DNA of 64,000 nt from Hydrangea macrophylla (GCA_033977485.1 CM066984.1:47483600-47547599); one strand, 5' to 3'. Shown: positions 1 through 10,664, counted from the first letter of the stretch. Notes: generated by a model from the sequence alone, not told the origin. A program made the numbers and translations.

Positions 1-27
1 CTCGTCCTTTTCAGTTAGTGCATTCTG

Positions 28-659
28 ATGTATGGGCACCGTATAACCTCCCAAAAGGGGTATCGGTATTTTGTTACCTTTGTGGATGATTATTCAAGAG
101 TAACTCGACTTTATTTAATGAAAAACCGTTCTAAATTATTTTATGTTTTTTGTGCAGAAATTAAATCTCAATTTGATGTCTCTGTTCGTGTGTTTCGAAG
201 TGATAATGCACAAAAATATTTCTTTGACCCTTTTAGTACTTATATAGCCCAATATCGAATGATTCATCAGTGTTCCTGTGTTCAAACACCGCAACAAAAT
301 GGTGTTGCAGAACGGAAAAATAGACATTTGTTAGAAGTTGCACACTCCTTGCTGTTTGAATTTTTGAAATGCGTGTTCCAAAGATTTTTTTAGGAGATGC
401 TGTCCTAACTGCTTGTCATTTGATTAACCATATGCCATCTTCAGTTCTTAATGGCCACACACCACACTCTACTTTGTTTCCTACTGAGTCTATTTTCTCG
501 GTGGGCCCACGTGTTTTTGGGTGTGTTTGCTTTGTCCACCAGTTGACTCCTGGTATTGATAAATTCTATCAACGAGAAATTCGGTGTGTTTTCTTAGGTT
601 ATTCTAGGACTCAGAAAGGGTATAGGTACTTTTATCTCTGTCGATGTTATGTTTTTTGA
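28..659 (+). pseudogene. CopA integrase core (broken)
   Basis: Two overlapping reading frames (28-393 and 369-659) encode a copia integrase core. Visible pieces are VTFVDDYSRVTRLYLMK, then FRSDNAQKYF (the second acidic residue; the family usually has RSDNGGEF), then TPQQNGVAERKNRHLLEVA with the catalytic Glu. VFGCVCFVHQL and RCVFLGYSRTQKGYRYF follow as the integrase C-terminal region. A frameshift near 370-395 separates the halves. The family function is insertion of element cDNA into host DNA; this copy cannot make the protein. Confidence 0.88.
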
Positions 660-948
660 ATCCACACCTTTTAATTCAGAGTCTCATTCGGCCACTGATC
701 CTGATTTCATGTTGCATGTTCTTATTCCAGTCTTCAATGCTTCCACTCGCTTGTCTCATCTTGATTTGCAGGTTTATACTCACCATCCAGCTCCAGAGCG
801 TATTCCAGATCCACCGTCTTCTCCTCCAGAACAGGCATATTTAGACCTTCCCATTGCTCTTAGGAAGGGCAAGCGTTCTTGTACCACTTCACATCCTATT
901 TCTAACTGTCTCCTATGATAGTTTGTCACCCATTTTTTCTTCCTTTGT

Positions 949-1745
949 TGCTTCTGTGTCTTCCATTTCTATTCCTAACACTGCTGCAGAAGCACTTGCC
1001 CATTCTGGTTGGAACCAAGCTATGCAAGATGAGATGTGTGCTCTCAAGGAAACTGGTACTTAGCACTTGGTCCCTTCTCCTATAAGGAAAACCTGTGGTT
1101 GGTTGCCATTGGGTGTATGCAGTTAAGGTTCACCCTGACGGCACTTTGGACATGTTGAATGCCCACCTTGTTGCTAAAGGTTACACTCAAGTCTATGGAT
1201 TTAACCATACAGAAACTCTCCCCAGTGGCCAAGATTGCATCAGTTCGTCTTTTTATGTCCCTTGTCAATACTTATCACTGGCCCCTTCATCAGTTGGATG
1301 TTAAGAACGTGTTTCTGAATGGTACTCTTCTTGAGGAGGTTTACACGGAGCAACCACCTAGGTTTGTTGCTGAGGGGGAGTCTAGTCTGGTTTGCAAATT
1401 AAAAAAGTTTCTCTATTGTCCGAAGTAGTCTCCTCGTGCTTGGTTTGGCAGGTTCAATGATGTGATTATTGAGTTTGGTCTTCAGAGATGTGGTGTTGAC
1501 CATTCTGTTTTCTATAGACACACTATAGCGGGAAGATCATGTTAATTGTTTATGTTGATGATATCGTCATTACTGGTAATGACTCCAAGGGTATTCAGGA
1601 GTTGAAGTCCTTCTTACAAGTTAAGTTTCAGACCAAAGACTTTGGGCAGCTTAGGTATATCTTAGGCATTGAGGTGGCTAGGTGTAGTGAAGGGATCTAC
1701 TTATCTCAGAGAAAAAATGTTCTTGATTTGCTGACTGAGACATGA
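949..1745 (+). pseudogene. CopA reverse transcriptase (broken)
   Basis: The RT starts around GWNQAMQDEMCALKETGT and continues with the GCHWVYAVK, LHQLDVKNVFLNGTL and LIVYVDDIVITG blocks. The catalytic YVDD is intact near 1548-1559, but stops and frame changes at about 1060, 1205 and 1425 break the reading frame. The end, around 1690-1745, matches the usual IYLSQRK-LDLL block. It is a dead copy. Confidence 0.88.
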
Positions 1746-1848
1746 ATGTTAGGATCAAAACCTTTGGATACTCCTATAGATCCCAATTCCAAATTATTGC
1801 CAGATCAGGGGAGGGGAGCGACTTGATGATCCAGGACAATACAAACGC

Positions 1849-2500
1849 TTGGTTGGGAAACTTAACTACCTAACGATCATAAGATCTGATGTTGCCAGTG
1901 TAATTAGTCAGTTCATGGACTCTCCTCGAACTACACATTGGGATGCGGTGATCCGAGTCCTGAGGTACCTCAAGGGAGCCCAGGTCGTGGTTTGTTGTAT
2001 AAGGATCATGGTCACATTCAAGTTGAGAGCTACACAGATGCAGATTGGGCTGGATCTCCTAGTGAAAGGAGGTCTACTACAGGGTTCTGTGTACTCGTTG
2101 GAGGAAATCTTGTGTCCTAGAAAAGCAAGAAACAAACCGTTGTTGCTAGATCTATGCTGAGTCAGAATATAGGGCTATGGCACATACTACTTGTGAGTTA
2201 GTATGGATGAAGCAACTGTTAGGAGGAACTTGGGTCACTCAGCCTGAGCCTATGAATCTATTTTGTTATAACTAAGCAGCGGTTTATATTGCTTCTAATC
2301 CCGTGTTTCGTGAGAGGACGAAACACATTGAAGTTGATTGTCACTTTGTTCGTGAAAAGCTCCTACAGAAAGTGATTAATAAAGTTCATGTTAAATCTGC
2401 GGACCAGTTAGCAGATTTTTTAACTAAAGCATTGGGTGGGACACGTGTGAAATATATTTATAACAAGCTGGGTGCATATGATACGTATGCTCTAGCTTGA
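1849..2500 (+). pseudogene. CopA RT tail and RNase H (broken)
   Basis: The frame at 1938-2120 gives SYTDADWAGSPSERRSTTGF, the first RNase H acidic block. Further on, a second frame gives [18 protein letters not shown] and the terminal [15 protein letters not shown]. The stop (TGA near 2498) runs straight into the polypurine tract, as in other copia elements here. Frameshifts near 1990 and 2130-2300 inactivate it. Confidence 0.85.
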
Positions 2501-2506
2501 GGGGAG

Positions 2507-2672
2507 TGTTAAAGGGTATATGTGTAAATAGTATATATATATGTGGTTGTTCCACATCGGTTAAGGGGTAAACAGTATAGGTTAGACCAAGCCTATATAA
2601 AGGCTTATTCTATTCTTTTTTATTGTGTTGAATATACATAGAGATATTCCCATCATATATTTTATCTTTACA
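2507..2672 (+). repeat. CopA 3' LTR
   Basis: It begins TGTTAAAGGG directly after the polypurine tract. It contains a TATA-like ctatataaagg and an AT-rich tail. The 3' edge is placed at tttaca because that complements the TGTTAAA start and ends in CA. The 5' LTR is outside the window, so the end is approximate. Confidence 0.6.
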
Positions 2673-3107
2673 GCATACAATCACACAAAAGTTACACAAG
2701 GCTGATTCCTCCTAAAAAACTATGAAAGAATCATACATAAGAAATTACGTTCCAACCTGAAAATATTACAATCTCAAATGACTGTTTCCCAAAAAAATAT
2801 ATACAAATTGACCCCCACCCAAGGATCAAAATTTCGTGTCGTTTCGACCGAAACGTACGAAACTTTTCGGTTTCGCTGGGGACCGAACCAAAACCCTAAT
2901 GGAATTACGAAATTCCTATGTGTCGCACGAAACGACCTCGTTTCGGTGTGTTTCGAACGAAACACGCATGTTTCGCACGAAACATGTGCGTGCGTCGAAT
3001 CAGGTGCAGAGATCCATGTGAAACTGAAAAGGGGGTTTGAAATTGGGGAAAAGAGGAGTCACGAGACAGAAAATAGGAGATCCATGAGAAACTAACCTTG
3101 TTATTCT

Positions 3108-3312
3108 TCATTCTTCTTCATCTTCTTCTTCTTCTAGTTGATCTTCCTCTTCTTCTTCTTCTTCTTCTTCTTCTTCTTCTTCTTTCGGCTAGGGTTTCTC
3201 TACCCTCTACACAGTCGCGACACTCTCTCTCTCTCTCTCTCTTCTTCTTCTTCTTCTTCTTCTTCTTCTGCGGCGCCGAAAGTCGTCGCCCCTCCTCTCT
3301 CTCTCTCTCTGC
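3108..3312. repeat. (TTC)n and (CT)n microsatellites
   Basis: Long pyrimidine tracts of TTC and CT repeats flank an agggtttctctaccctc stretch that resembles a plant 5' leader. Long ORFs read through both strands only because the DNA is low in complexity; none is a gene. Confidence 0.9.
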
Positions 3313-3375
3313 CAGTAACCAGTAAGTTTTAATCACCTGTTCTCTTTTTTTTTTTATTGCTCTGTGTATGTTATA

Positions 3376-4690
3376 TCTATATAATAAGATAGAGCGGTGT
3401 GGGTCCCTTTCAAGTTAGCAACTTTTAATCTTGACCATTGAGACAAGTTTAGATATTTCAGACCATCGGATTGATTGTCCACCAAAAATAGTTAATCCCA
3501 TTAAATATTGCATTGTATCCTATTAAAACTCTAAATTAAAAAGAAATTCCCTAAATTAATTTGAATTTGAATAAATACATGTCAATATCCAAATTGTCAA
3601 CTTCAGTAAATACAAAACACAAATCTTGGGTAAAACTAAATCATTAGACTGTTTTTTTTTTTTAGCAAAAAAGGAATTCCCTAAATTAATTTGAATTTGA
3701 ATATATACAAATCTAATAGTAAATACAAAACACAAATCTTGGGAGATAAACTAAATCAGTGGACTGATTTTTTCAAAATAGAAATATTGGAATATAAACT
3801 TCCCATATCATACACATATTCATAGAGTTTATTTTTTTATAGGTTTTTCTTTTTTTCCTTTCTGTGACTCTGATTAAATGACTTTCATTAAACTAATCAA
3901 ACTTATATAAAATGAGTGAAAAATCACATAAAGTTGAAGTTTTGGAAGTGGGTTTTAACAATGGATTTCATAATTCAAGTCTCAAGAAATGTATTCTCAC
4001 TTGCACTTTTTTTAAAATCTAGGAAGCGTATTTGTTATATTCTATTGTCTATCTAGAAAATGGGTTTTTCCAGCACTATGGTTGTAAATTTTGCTACCAG
4101 TTTGATTAGTTCCACCCTTTTTATAGGTCATTTGATTAGTTTTAACAGTTTGATATAGTCTAGAGGGCTAATTAGTGAAATGAGTAATGCTGCTTCCCAA
4201 ATATGGGCTAATTATAAAATAATCACAAAAGTTTTGCTTTCCTTTTCTATTTCTTTCTGAAAGCTTAGAAAAAGCCTTTGTTTTTTTGTTTTTTGTTTTT
4301 TTTGGTTTTCACTTCGTGCCCTCGGGCACGGGGGAAGTCTCTACGAATAAACATGAATTATACTTAAAATATTCATCCAATGTTGGACTAAATATATTTA
4401 ACTAAATTGAGTTAATGATATATTTAATATTGGAACCAATGTCTTCTTCACTTAAAATTCCAACCATATCTCAGATCTTTTAAAGTATTGAATTTTTTTT
4501 CCCGCTTCGTGCCCACTGGCACGGGTTAGTACTAAATAACATGTGGGTTTGAATGACCTGTACAATTTTACGCAAAAGATTTGAAAATTTTAAAGTATTG
4601 CATTTTTTTTCCCTTTTTTCTTCTTCTTTTTCTTCTTCTTCTTCTTTTTTTTTTTTTTGCTTTGTGCCCATGGGCACGGGTTATTACTAG
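3376..4690 (+). mobile_element. Non-autonomous Helitron
   Basis: It starts TCTATATAATAAGATAGAG after an A and ends with the perfect 14-bp palindrome gtgcccatgggcac (4664-4677), then ggg, then TTATTACTAG before a T. This is the Helitron pattern: 5' TC, a hairpin about 10 bp from the end, 3' CTAG and A|T host flanks without target duplication. No Rep/helicase coding sequence is present. Two more hairpins of the same type lie inside, at 4315-4330 and 4508-4523. Confidence 0.82.
3536..3775. repeat. Imperfect tandem duplication in the Helitron
   Basis: Two copies of a block of roughly 110-130 bp start at ttccctaaattaatttg (near 3545 and 3675) and end near the words ttagactg and tggactg. They share tacaaaacacaaatcttggg. 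The copies differ by small indels. Confidence 0.75.
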
Positions 4691-5240
4691 TATATATATA
4701 TATATATATTACTTATAAGTAGTATTACACTATTACTCTAATACTCATATGATATATATAGATATAACACTAGTATATTACTTGCATTATATTACTCATA
4801 CAAGTTTTATTATTATTAGTAATATAAGTATTATTATTACTTGTATTACTATATTATATAAGAGAGCACTTTAGCTCACCCAAATTTAGTTCACCATTGC
4901 TCACACTTGCCATTACTTATTACTTACGAGTATATTATTAGTCATACTCAAAGATTAAAATTAATTTAAAATAAATCCATTTTTGCTTACCCTAAAATTG
5001 CTCACCCCAAATTGATCAAATTTAATTTTAAAATGAATACAATTTTAATACTGTGCCCCCACTACATTAACCAATAGGAAATGAGGGTGAACAATTTTTG
5101 GGTGAGCAAAACTGTATTCATATAAAAATTAAATGTAATTTCTTAGTAATACTCATTGAACTAATATTCTTAGAAATATAAAAATTAGTTACAACTTATA
5201 ACTTATTACTTATATAAGTTATATTCTTGAAAATATAAAA
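4691..5240. other. AT-rich interior of the hAT-like element, no gene
   Basis: A (TA)n tract lies just right of the Helitron end, followed by irregular tat/tta-rich DNA. There are no ORFs and no recognised motif. Confidence 0.7.
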
Positions 5241-5454
5241 TTAGTTGTAAAATTAATAATTAGTTATAAAATTAATAATTAGTGTATACTAATATAAGTT
5301 ATATTCTTAGAAATATAAAATTAGTTGTAAAATTAATAATTAGTTATAAAATTAATAATTAGTGTATACTAATATAAGTTATATTCTTAGACATATAAAA
5401 TTAGTTGTAAAATTAATAATTAGTTATAAAATTAATAATTAGTGTACACTAATT
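5241..5454. repeat. 80-bp minisatellite, about 2.7 copies
   Basis: The word ttagttgtaaaattaataat recurs at 5241, 5321 and 5401, an exact 80-bp period. Each unit contains a shorter internal repeat of aattaataattag. Copies are nearly identical, so the expansion is recent relative to the host element. Confidence 0.9.
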
Positions 5455-5870
5455 GCAGCCTATACTATTTAGTAATTATTATATAATTGTGGTATACTAA
5501 TTCCAATTTGTAAATATTCTTATAAATATATTTTAAAAAATTAAATTAAATATTATGTATTATGTGTAGGAATGTCAGGAAAAAATAACGATGACATTGC
5601 ACAACCAGTTTATGCGCCTGCTCGACACTCTACAGCCGATTGGATGTGAATTTGTTGGATGAACAACTATATATATTTTGGAGATGTCTTATTAGCTCCT
5701 TGTGTGCTTATATGTGACTTTTCTTTTCTATGAATGGTGTTTTTTGTATTCTATGAACTGCTTGACAGTAGATTGACGCCTAAATTATCAGGTATTTTCA
5801 ATTTGAACTATCTACTGTTGATATAACTACATATATAGACCTCTCAAAGGTTTAATTAATCAATTATAAG
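5455..5870. other. Right interior of hAT-like element
   Basis: AT-rich DNA without a long ORF. A short reading frame from the ATG near 5573 gives MSGKNNDDIAQPVYAPARHS and soon stops. It might be the worn start of a transposase, but it is too short to call. Confidence 0.4.
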
Positions 5871-6027
5871 CTTTATATGTGCATACAATTTAGTTTGAAG
5901 TTATGTTTCCACAAGTTTCTTTGTGTTTCCAGTTTTTTCCGGTGTTTTCACATGTTTCCGAAACGTTTCCGTTTTCGGGAACACCGAAACACTACACCGA
6001 AACGAAATTTTGATCCTTGCCCCCACC

Positions 6028-6329
6028 AAAGATTCACCCATTCCTTTTATCCAAATGACCCAAATAGGGAAAAGAGGAGCCTATTCCATGTGGCTTTTAC
6101 TTTCCTAGGAATGTGGTTGCCCCTCCAAGTGCTCCCCTCACTGATCTGGGGAAAACCTACAGCACCCCAAAAAGAGAGAACAAAACTGGCCATAACTCCC
6201 TAGTTGCCAAGCAAAGAATTGGTAAGTAGTTCACAACCTCCTCCTCTTGCCGACATATGCAGTATCAGTTTGCCAACTTGAATCCTTGTGTGGTTTGGTT
6301 TAATTTCAGTCGAACTTAGACAATTCCCA
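6028..6329. other. Unassigned DNA, no gene
   Basis: DNA between the hAT-like element and an LTR-end fragment. No recognised coding sequence or structure was found. Confidence 0.5.
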
Positions 6330-6451
6330 TTATTATATTCTCATTACTATGCTTGTGGACAATCAGGTGATTCCCTTGTCACGTATCTACGGGTCCAAGA
6401 AGGAAATTTTTAAATTTTCCCTATTTTTGCTATTCCGGGGCATGACACATG
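6330..6451 (+). repeat. LTR 3'-end fragment
   Basis: This matches the last about 90 bp of the solo LTR at 34223-36507. Both have tgtggacaatca, then cttgtcacgtat, a gtcca..gga block and the terminus CCGGGGCATGACA. Only the end of the LTR is left here. Confidence 0.65.
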
Positions 6452-6869
6452 TACACAACATGAAAATTCAAACTAGAAACCACATTTAGTGACAAGTGAA
6501 ATAAACAAGCAGTAAGGTCCGCTTGATGTTGGAGTAGGCGGAAAACCTGAATCACGGTATCTTTTTCGTTGAAAGAGTTTGGCAAAAGAGGAGACTGAGG
6601 GGGCCTGGAGACAAGGTACTAGGCTAATGAGAATTAGTTGATGGAGGAACTGGAACTAGTAGTATCATATGGAACCTCGCCACCGGGTGACATGTCATTC
6701 TGTTTTTCTTTGGCTGTCTCCTCATGACAATCTATTGACAGATTAGTGACCTCAAGTGGTGGGCCTTGCTTGATATTGTCATAGTGATTACCTCCTATGT
6801 GGGAAGATTCACTATGTGGCGCACTCATGACTGGCTGAAGAGACGCTTCGACGGATTCAAAACGGGTGT
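6452..6869. other. Unassigned DNA with a 64-codon minus-strand frame
   Basis: A polar, Ser/Glu-rich minus-strand frame (6634-6828) shows no family motif. It lies just downstream of the gypsy scrap on the same strand and may be part of the same decayed element. Confidence 0.35.
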
Positions 6870-7195
6870 TTGTTTGCTCAATTCAGACAGAATTAGCTAG
6901 GTTAGTTATGGAAGTGGAGGAGACTGGTTTATTAGAAACCTTGAGAAGGGACCTTAGGTTTTGGAGGATGTGGCAGAACAGACCTACCAAGATACCAAAT
7001 AAGATTGGTATTTTCTTCTCCTTTTATTGCTTTGTACTCATAAATCCAAGGACAACTAAGAAGAATATGACCCACATTTATAGGTAAAATATCACACCAA
7101 ATGGCTTCAAAATATAGGTCAGTCACTCGGATTGGCACTAAGCATCTTATAGTGACAAGAAAGATAGAGTTATCTTCCCAAAGTACCTTATACAA
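6870..7195 (-). pseudogene. Ty3/gypsy pol fragment (protease end)
   Basis: The minus frame contains VTDLYFEAIWCDILPINVG followed by HILLSCPWIYEYKA. This corresponds to the gypsy protease-RT spacer, which in this family reads roughly W-CDV-PM---H-LLGRPW-YD. No other gypsy pol block is adjacent. It is a short relic, on the opposite strand to CopA. Confidence 0.65.
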
Positions 7196-7312
7196 TTATG
7201 GGTGCGGAAAGATCAGACAGTTAATGTGAACTGAGAAACCACATTCACGGGAGTTATCTTCCCAAAGTACCTTATACAATTGTGGGTGCGGAAAGATCAG
7301 ACATAGTTAATT
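7167..7312. repeat. 84-bp tandem duplication
   Basis: gagttatcttcccaaagtac occurs at 7167 and 7251, and the match runs on through gtgcggaaagatcagaca in both copies. It covers part of the gypsy scrap. Confidence 0.85.
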
Positions 7313-7979
7313 TGATCTAAGAAACAAGCGTGATGGGCTGCACGATTTGGGACGAGGGCCTAGGGTTTAGGAGCTGTTTAGTTAGGGTTTACAGTGGGCA
7401 GAGATGGAGTTGAGTGCCAGCTAGGGTTTTCTGCAAGTGATGATGGAGAGGAAAGAGTGGATTATTGCGAATTGCAGTTTGCTCTATCACCAAATTTGAC
7501 TAGATACAACAGTGAATTGAATATTTGATACGGAAAATCAAAGAAGGAAATGAAAGGAAAGGGAAAAGAAACTCTCAGCAATCACAATATCAAAAATTTT
7601 ACTCATCATCCAATGTCCAATAACTTAGCACCTTACTTACAGAAAAATAAAAAGATTCCTAATCTAAGAAAAATTCCTAAAAGCTACAACTTCCTAAAGA
7701 TAAATTCCTAATAAATAATTATTCCTTAAATGAAAACACCTAAACTAAATAAAGAAAAATAAAATATCCCCCTCGGATCAAATAGAAATATTTTGTAACA
7801 CCCTTTTTGTTCCATCATGCTTACAAGGAGCAGAGTGGAGCTTATTAGAGGAATAGAAATAGAAAACGATAGCGACTGCATTCATTTGAGTCTAGCAAAG
7901 GAAGCTCACATCAAGCATTCACTGAATTTTGTAGCAATAGCGTGATGAATAGAATTGTAATCTGTTGAGTACATATTTA
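7313..7979. other. Gene-free stretch, possible gypsy leader/LTR remnant
   Basis: The stretch has agggtttag-type leader words (7360-7430) and then an A-rich tract with tgatacgg and tgtaacaccc. It could be the decayed 5' end of the adjacent minus-strand gypsy element, but no terminal repeat pair could be matched. Confidence 0.35.
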
Positions 7980-7988
7980 TTAAAACAT

Positions 7989-8430
7989 GGCTAAAAATCA
8001 TTTTAGCATCCTATAATCACACCAAAATTTCATTTTGGCCCAGTATTAATAGCACATTAAAGGCCCTCAATTTTAAACATGTATTATTTAAGTACAATGG
8101 TTGACGACATAAAAAAAATGACATAATGGACCAAGTGGAGAGCGCATGGGCCTCAAAAATAGGAACATGCACATAACATTAGAGAGCCCAAACAGAACTT
8201 TGGTGTAATCACAGCCATAGGGTACTACAATGTGTGTATCCAAAAAAAAAAATTTGAGGCACGTGCCCTCCACATGGTTTAATCTGTCATTTTTTGGGGA
8301 GATGATGTCATCGATGTCCTTAAATGACACGCATTGAGGACCTCAAGTGTTTGTTGCAATTGCAACTACTAATACAAGACCCAAAATGAAACTTTGGTGT
8401 GATCAAAGGGTACTAAAGTGTTTTTTAGCC
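7989..8430. mobile_element. MULE-type MITE
   Basis: Terminal inverted repeats of about 55 bp run from GGCTAAAAATC and end TTTTTTAGCC; both carry tcacaccaaa(a/g)tttcatttt. Flanks are ttaaaacat and ttgaaacat, a 9-bp duplication with one mismatch, as for Mutator-like elements. There is no coding sequence. A third, internal TIR-like piece lies near 8185-8225. Confidence 0.75.
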
Positions 8431-8439
8431 TTGAAACAT

Positions 8440-8744
8440 TCTGATTATGTTGCCCTTGTAATCCAAAAGAAAGCAACTAAGACTACATTTGGTTATTCGG
8501 AATGTTGTGCAAGAGAGTGATAAGAAAAAGTAAATAACGAAAAGATGAATTTCAAGAAAATCAAAACAAACTATTTATGTGAAAGATGATTTCAACCAAT
8601 TTGGTTTACAGGAAAAGTGCTACGGAATAGGGCTTATACTTCACTGCTTTGTATTCTCCTGTTAGCGCAAGGAAAGAGGTTGGAGAAATTGCTTTCTAGC
8701 AAGAAAATTCTTCTGGTAGAAGCACACACTTTCTATGACAGACA
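8440..8744. other. DRG intron remnant, no gene
   Basis: Unique-looking DNA between the MULE MITE and CopB. On the minus strand it lies downstream of DRG exon 6. No downstream DRG exon could be found here or anywhere to the left. Confidence 0.5.
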
Positions 8745-8901
8745 TATTGATTTTCCAATAAGGCTTAGAGAGCACTAATGTGACTCCCATTTTATTAAAA
8801 TGGTAAACAATACATGAGATAATGTAATTACAAGAGTACCCTTAAAGAAGGGAAAAACATAAAACAATAAAACAAGCCTAGAAATAAAACATCTATCAAC
8901 A
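8745..8901 (-). repeat. CopB 3' LTR
   Basis: Matches 21266-21420 over its length (ttttccaataaggcttagag at one end, aataaaacatct near the other). In minus orientation it starts TGTTGATAGATG after the polypurine tract. Confidence 0.8.
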
Positions 8902-9444
8902 CTCCCCCTCAAGCTGGTACAAAGATATCTTGCATGCCCAGCTTGCCAAGGATGTAACGAAAAGACCGACCCGCAAGATTCTTAGTCAGAACATCTGCTT
9001 ATTGTTCTCCAAACAACACAAAGATGCACCAATTATTCAACTTCTCTTCAATAAAGTGCCTGTCAATTTCTACATGTTTCGCCCTATCATATTGGACTGG
9101 ATTGTGAGCAATTCAATAGCAGCATAGTTATCACAATATAACTTCATTGAATCATTCGGCCCAATCTGAAGCCACTATTGAACTCTGAACTCTGCCTCAC
9201 CACTAGACCTAGCCACCATTGACTGCTTCTTGCTCCTTAAAGCAACCAAATTACCACTCACAAAAGTACAATAACCCGTGGTTGACCTTCTGTCGGTAAT
9301 GGACCCAGCCCAATATGCATCAGAATAGGCCTCAACCAAAGTGAGTCCATGTCTGGCAAAGCATAATTCTTCTCCTAGTGCTGATTTCAAATATCTAATA
9401 ATTCTAAACACAACAGCAAGGTGAAATTGTTTCGGATAATGCAT
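8902..9444 (-). pseudogene. CopB RNase H (broken)
   Basis: The minus frame 9444-9175 gives FRIIRYLKSALGEELCFARH, EAYSDAYWAGSITDRRSTTG and RSKKQSMVARSSGEAEFRVQ, the RNase H block. Stops then interrupt the C-terminal half. DAYWAGS replaces the usual DADWAGS, losing an acidic residue. Confidence 0.82.
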
Positions 9445-9627
9445 AAATTGACTAACTACACTAATAGCAAACGCAATATCTGGTCTGGTGTGCCAAATGA
9501 ATTAATTTTCCTACCCTTGGGTATATATATACCCTTCTCAACTGGTTCCCCATTGGGATCATCTCCAAGTTTTAGATTTGGATTCATTGGCGTATCCACT
9601 GCTTTACTTTCAAGCATGCATGTTTCC

Positions 9628-9928
9628 TGTTAAGTTACCAACTACTCCAAAAGCTTAAGCTGTTAGAGAATGGACCCAACAATGTATATCAAAGCTTCAA
9701 CACCCTCCCTCACGTGCAACCCCGACTTGCACGTGGAGAGCAAACAAACCAAACTCCATCATAGTGGAGACAAATAACAAAGTGCAAATATGCACAACAA
9801 AGCGGGGATGGAGAGTCGAACCCAGGACCTCCCACAAGCAAGGCTTTGATACCATGTTAAGTTACCAACTACTCCAAAAGCTTAAGCTGTTAGAGAATGG
9901 ACCCAACAATGTATATCAAGCTTCAACA
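9628..9928 (-). mobile_element. TRIM (miniature LTR retrotransposon), complete
   Basis: Two 74-75-bp LTRs (9628-9702, 9855-9928) are nearly identical. They read TGTTGAAGC to CTTAACA on the minus strand and are flanked by the 5-bp duplication TTTCC (9623-9627, 9929-9933). The about 150-bp interior has a primer site tggtatcaaagcc next to the 5' LTR, a tRNA-like ggttcgactc box and a purine run (gggaggg) next to the 3' LTR. It encodes nothing and must be moved by another element's enzymes. It sits inside CopB RT. Confidence 0.92.
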
Positions 9929-9933
9929 TTTCC

Positions 9934-10398
9934 TTAAGCACGTCCATGACATACTTTCTCTGTGAAATAAATATGCCTTCCTTGGATCTAACCACTTCAA
10001 TTCCCAAGAAATATTTCAAATCTCCTAAATCTTTAATTTCAAATTCTTTAACAAGGTATGATTTCAAACATTTCATCTCTTCAAAATCATTGCCTGTAAG
10101 AACAATATTATACACAGACTATTAAAGCAGTCACCTTCTCCTGTGACGAGTGTTTAATACATAGAGTATGATCACCTTGGCTCTGTTTGAAACCATACCT
10201 GATCATGGCTTGAGAGACCCTATCAAACCAAGCTCTGGGAGACTGTTTGAGCCCATATAAGGACTTCCTGAAGCGACATACATTCCCTCTCGTTTTGTCA
10301 TCCTCAAACCCAGGGGGAATATCCATGTAGATTTCCTCTTCTAAGTCTCCATGGAGGAACGCATTCTTCACATCAAATTGATGCAAGGGCCACTCCAA
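9934..10398 (-). pseudogene. CopB reverse transcriptase, central part (broken)
   Basis: Frames at 10398-10108 and 10115-9882 give MEWPLHQFDVKNAFLHGDL, VCRFRKSLYGLKQSPRAWF and then KDLGDLKYFLGIEVVRSKEG. The YVDD block is lost at a frame break near 10110 (what remains reads IVCV and MYNIVLTGND). The gene is further split by the TRIM on one side and CopC on the other. Confidence 0.85.
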
Positions 10399-10483
10399 GT
10401 TGGCTATTAGAGAATAATATTATGATAGAATTCATCTTTGCTACCGGTGCAAACGTTTACAGATAGTCTACCCCATATATCTG

Positions 10484-10664
10484 TGTTGGAATTAGGAGTT
10501 AATTCCGAGATTTTATTATCACATTTATGGGTCATGTTGACCATAGTTATGAGAGCATTATTATCTTTTATTTTCCTTTATTCTCTTTCCTTTTCTTCTT
10601 AATCTTGTAACCTATAAAACCTTAGGATGTAAGTAATACAATTTGTCTTTTCCATAATTCTATT
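10484..10664 (+). repeat. CopC 5' LTR
   Basis: TGTTGGAATTAGG to taattctatt, followed directly by the primer site at 10665-10676. It is about 13 bp longer than the 3' LTR because of a short duplication-like stretch in a tttcctttattc tract. Confidence 0.85.

Larger units (their letters stand above)
1..2506 (+). mobile_element. CopA: decayed Ty1/copia element, 3' part
   Basis: This is the pol end of a copia retrotransposon whose 5' half lies left of the window. Integrase core, reverse transcriptase and RNase H follow in the usual copia order, but in broken frames. The polypurine tract (ttgaggggag) lies directly before a TGTTAAAGGG LTR start at 2507. Many frameshifts and in-frame stops show it is an old, dead copy. 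Confidence 0.9.
2820..6019. mobile_element. hAT-like element with Helitron inside
   Basis: Terminal inverted repeats CAAGGATCAAAATTTCG and CGAAATTTTGATCCTTG are flanked by the 8-bp duplication CCCCCACC (2812-2819 and 6020-6027). An 8-bp duplication is the mark of hAT transposases. Subterminal DNA is dense in gtttcg/cgaaac words on both ends, which hAT transposases typically bind. No transposase ORF is visible, so it is non-autonomous. Removing the Helitron leaves about 1.9 kb. Confidence 0.82.

Noticed and set aside
3098..3336. Leu-, Phe- or Arg-rich ORFs on both strands
   Set aside because: Pure (TTC)n/(CT)n microsatellite translation.
9841..9902. tRNA gene suggested by a gttcga-type box
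   Set aside because: Only a 3'-half-like stretch next to the TRIM primer site; no acceptor stem or A box.
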